The translations under genes were made by a program, and so were the position numbers. DNA of 24,307 nucleotides from JAAYRG01 sp964643255 (lineage in GTDB: Bacteria > Bacillota > Clostridia > Lachnospirales > Lachnospiraceae): positions 1-24,307 of the forward strand of contig CAZXSM010000029.1 in the NCBI GenBank assembly GCA_964643255.1, read 5' to 3'. Shown in pieces: positions 22,362 to 24,307 of the stretch. Each line of letters starts with the position of its first letter. The stretch's first letter is position 1. The notes beneath the pieces are model-generated. The model did not search any database, was not told where the DNA came from, and saw only the letters and a list, made by a program, of their open reading frames with translations.

Positions 22362-24012
22362 CTGGCCATGCCTTATTAATAGAAAAATCATTGGCCAAGA
22401 TTTGTGCCTCTTCGACTAGAGCGTCATCAAACTCCATATACTCAAGTAGCTTTATGGCATTTCTAGTCTTAGATGGCCCATCTTTTAGTTCATAATCAAA
22501 GGTTATCCCATCATCGGTAATTTCCTCCCGAAAATGATAATTATTATATTTTTTATCTAATATTTGTGTCAATTCAATATCATGAGAGGCAGTTATGCAA
22601 ATACAATCTTTATCATGAAGATATTTAAGGACTGCTGAGGAGGCTGCAATCCGCTCAATTGTATTCGTTCCTCTTAGAATTTCATCAATAAAACACATAC
22701 ATGTAGTTTCTTCTACTTTATCAAGTATTCTCTTTAATGATTCTATTTCTTTAATAAAGTAACTATCACCTTCAGAAATATTATCCCTTATAGCCATAGA
22801 GGTGATTATTACTGAGGGTCTAATTTTAAATTCTGCTGCCGCGCAGGTATGTATTGTTTGAGCCAAAATACCGTTTACAGCCAATCCTTTAATAAATGTA
22901 GACTTACCTGAAGCATTAGAACCTGTAACTATGCTATCGTTACTTATAACCCCACTATTTGGGACTGGGTTTGTAAGAAGAGGATGATACATTTCTTTAT
23001 AATCTATAGAGTTTTCATGATTAAAACCAGGAGAACATGATATAGGCAAACTTTTTCTAAATGATAAAACACAAGTTGCCATGTCAATTTCACCCAAACT
23101 CTTATATAAGGCGTGAAATTCTTCAGTATTGCCTATAATTGTTTTTACAATCTTATTATAATTTCTTATGTCTACTAGAAATACAATATTAATATATTCT
23201 GCTATAATTCCCATATCAGAATTATCCTTATATATGAGACCTGAAAGCTTTGTTCTTAATTTCTTAAACACATTATAATTTTCTTCTAATTCATCAAAAA
23301 ATGGAATAGAATCATAACTTTTCTTTTTAAAAATATCATTTAAGCAAGCAAGTAAAGATGAAAAATATTTTATAGCAGACAGCTCTACACTGATGTCACC
23401 CTTTGTTTTATAATAAGTAAATACATTTATTATTATAGAAAATATTAACATTGATGTTCCTACTTGTATGTCTCTAAACAAAGCGATAATACCAATTATA
23501 GGAAGTAGCGATAAAATTTTATATAAAAAACTATACTTTAAGGCTTTTGATTCAGAATCAAAGATTAAAGGAACTATACCATTATAATTATATCTTCCTG
23601 CCTTACTTAAACTCATTTGTAACCTTAGTCGCTCTCCAGGATGGGCTTCTAAATATGAAATGAGTTTTTCTCTTTTAAGTAAAATACTATCATCAGCTTG
23701 AATATTACGTAATGTGTCATATAGATATTCTTCACCTACAGATGTATGGCATGAATTAATTCGCTTAAATATCAAATTCATATCTAGATCATTCCAGGTA
23801 ATATTATCTACTGTATCAGAATCTTCACCATAAGCCTTTTTATGAGCATAATAAGTCTCAATACTATTGAAATCATGTCTTCTTTCATCCGGTATCTTAC
23901 CAAAAGAATTAATTAACCTGGCCTTAAGCCTTTTATTTGCATTAATATTTGATACAATTTGTGAAACAACAATTATTAATACTATTATTACAATAATCTG
24001 TATATAGTCCAT
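22351..24012 (-). CDS. Membrane-anchored MutS-family ATPase
   Basis: This 553-residue protein has an N-terminal transmembrane helix (about 4-22), two further hydrophobic segments (about 161-178 and 185-201), a helical MutS-like core (about 210-320), and a C-terminal MutS ATPase domain with Walker A GSNASGKST (364-372), Walker B CFIDE (440-444), the following RGTNTIER signature (447-454) and a switch-like SHD motif. The mismatch-recognition domain of MutS1 and the Smr domain of MutS2 are missing. It is therefore unlikely to be a mismatch repair enzyme, and its role is unknown. ATG at 24012 follows GGGAGA and lies 9 bases after the YjfB-like gene, so the two share a transcript. It overlaps the GH13 gene by 11 bases at the 3' end. 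Confidence 0.82.
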   Translation of the reverse strand: MDYIQIIVIIVLIIVVSQIVSNINANKRLKARLINSFGKIPDERRHDFNSIETYYAHKKAYGEDSDTVDNITWNDLDMNLIFKRINSCHTSVGEEYLYDTLRNIQADDSILLKREKLISYLEAHPGERLRLQMSLSKAGRYNYNGIVPLIFDSESKALKYSFLYKILSLLPIIGIIALFRDIQVGTSMLIFSIIINVFTYYKTKGDISVELSAIKYFSSLLACLNDIFKKKSYDSIPFFDELEENYNVFKKLRTKLSGLIYKDNSDMGIIAEYINIVFLVDIRNYNKIVKTIIGNTEEFHALYKSLGEIDMATCVLSFRKSLPISCSPGFNHENSIDYKEMYHPLLTNPVPNSGVISNDSIVTGSNASGKSTFIKGLAVNGILAQTIHTCAAAEFKIRPSVIITSMAIRDNISEGDSYFIKEIESLKRILDKVEETTCMCFIDEILRGTNTIERIAASSAVLKYLHDKDCICITASHDIELTQILDKKYNNYHFREEITDDGITFDYELKDGPSKTRNAIKLLEYMEFDDALVEEAQILANDFSINKAWPVIS

Positions 24013-24021
24013 ATGGTCTCC

Positions 24022-24219
24022 CTATAAGCTAATATCTATATTTTTCCCTAAGTGAGGATTTACTGATTGCTCCATTTCTTTTGTACTTAATTCTAACATT
24101 TGTATTAAGTCTATAGCTTGATTTTCAGATGTGTTCATCGCCATCTTTAATAATGATATATTAGCTTGCTGGGCCACTTTAATTTGACTTAATCCCATTG
24201 ATAACGCTGCTACGTCCAT
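24022..24219 (-). CDS. YjfB family small protein (putative motility-linked)
   Basis: This 65-residue protein has no membrane segment and starts MDVAALSMGLSQIKVAQQ, with a central helical stretch and a short polar tail (NPHLGKNIDIS) typical of YjfB-family proteins. In Bacillus the family is linked to motility regulons; the molecular job is not known to me. ATG at 24219 has a strong AAAGGAGG site. It is directly upstream of the MutS-like gene and is preceded by an extended -10 promoter. Confidence 0.7.
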   Translation of the reverse strand: MDVAALSMGLSQIKVAQQANISLLKMAMNTSENQAIDLIQMLELSTKEMEQSVNPHLGKNIDISL

Positions 24220-24239
24220 AAAATCTCCTCCTTTTTTTA

Positions 24240-24248
24240 ATTATAGCA
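24240..24248 (-). promoter_or_regulatory. Extended -10 promoter of the yjfB-like / mutS-like pair
   Basis: TGCTATAAT on the minus strand is a perfect extended -10 box (TATAAT at 24240-24245). The -35 region has only a weak match, as is common for extended -10 promoters. It implies a very short leader. It does not resemble the flagellar sigma-D pattern. Confidence 0.45.
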
Positions 24249-24307
24249 TATGAATAAAATAAGTTAAGTAACTTAATTATAACTTAATTATTTGATTTTA
24301 TGTGAAG

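Noticed and set aside
24262..24290. Short palindrome TTAAGT-A-ACTTAA and nearby repeats at the right edge as an operator
   Set aside because: Very AT-rich, short and cut by the window edge; such palindromes are expected by chance.
1..24307. CRISPR arrays, insertion sequences, phage, toxin-antitoxin or defence genes
   Set aside because: No spaced direct repeats, transposase, integrase, nuclease or toxin motifs are visible; nearly all coding space is filled by metabolic and membrane genes.

Overview
The window is AT-rich bacterial DNA from a spore-forming, low-GC Gram-positive of the class Clostridia. The evidence is near-canonical AGGAGG ribosome binding sites before almost every gene, a YyaC-type spore gene, the GlgC/GlgD pair of ADP-glucose pyrophosphorylase subunits, and a LysM / DUF5711 / CvpA gene trio that I associate with Lachnospirales-like Clostridia. 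Genus is not resolvable from the sequence alone. I see no rRNA, tRNA, CRISPR array, transposase or phage gene.

Layout from left to right. (1) 1-240 has no gene but holds a strong promoter firing leftward off the edge. (2) 241-3530, minus strand: an envelope operon of a LysM membrane protein, a DUF5711-like membrane protein and a CvpA-like membrane protein, with a clear promoter at 3620-3647. (3) 3531-3951 is intergenic, with a possible FeoA-like gene remnant. (4) 3952-4521, plus strand: yyaC, converging on a strong bidirectional terminator. (5) 4640-6304, minus strand: a nitroreductase followed by an unknown coiled-coil membrane protein, behind their own promoter. (6) 6436-8547, minus: a type I pullulanase. 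(7) 8618-14150: the arginine (ornithine/citrulline) genes, with argC-argJ-argF on the minus strand and argB-argD on the plus strand. They diverge from a compact 139-bp regulatory region carrying two excellent promoters and two ArgR-box-like sites. (8) 14146-14222: a long imperfect hairpin between argD and glgD. (9) 14231-22361: the glycogen genes, with glgB-glgC-glgD on the minus strand and glgA plus a GH13 amylase-family enzyme on the plus strand, diverging from a 386-bp region with two tandem hairpins. (10) 22351-24219, minus: a YjfB-family small protein followed by a membrane-anchored MutS-like ATPase.

How the genes work together. ArgB, ArgC, ArgD and ArgJ run the acetyl-recycling route from glutamate to ornithine, and ArgF makes citrulline; argG and argH are not in the window. 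GlgC/GlgD make ADP-glucose, GlgA elongates, GlgB branches, and the pullulanase and the GH13 enzyme are likely to trim or debranch alpha-glucan. Glycogen storage is common in sporulating Clostridia, but the sequence shows no direct regulatory link to sporulation.

I found no convincing wholly new system. The less explained items are the coiled-coil membrane protein, the LysM protein whose cytoplasmic domain resembles a degenerate MPN/JAB fold, the YjfB / membrane-MutS pair, and three prominent inverted repeats.
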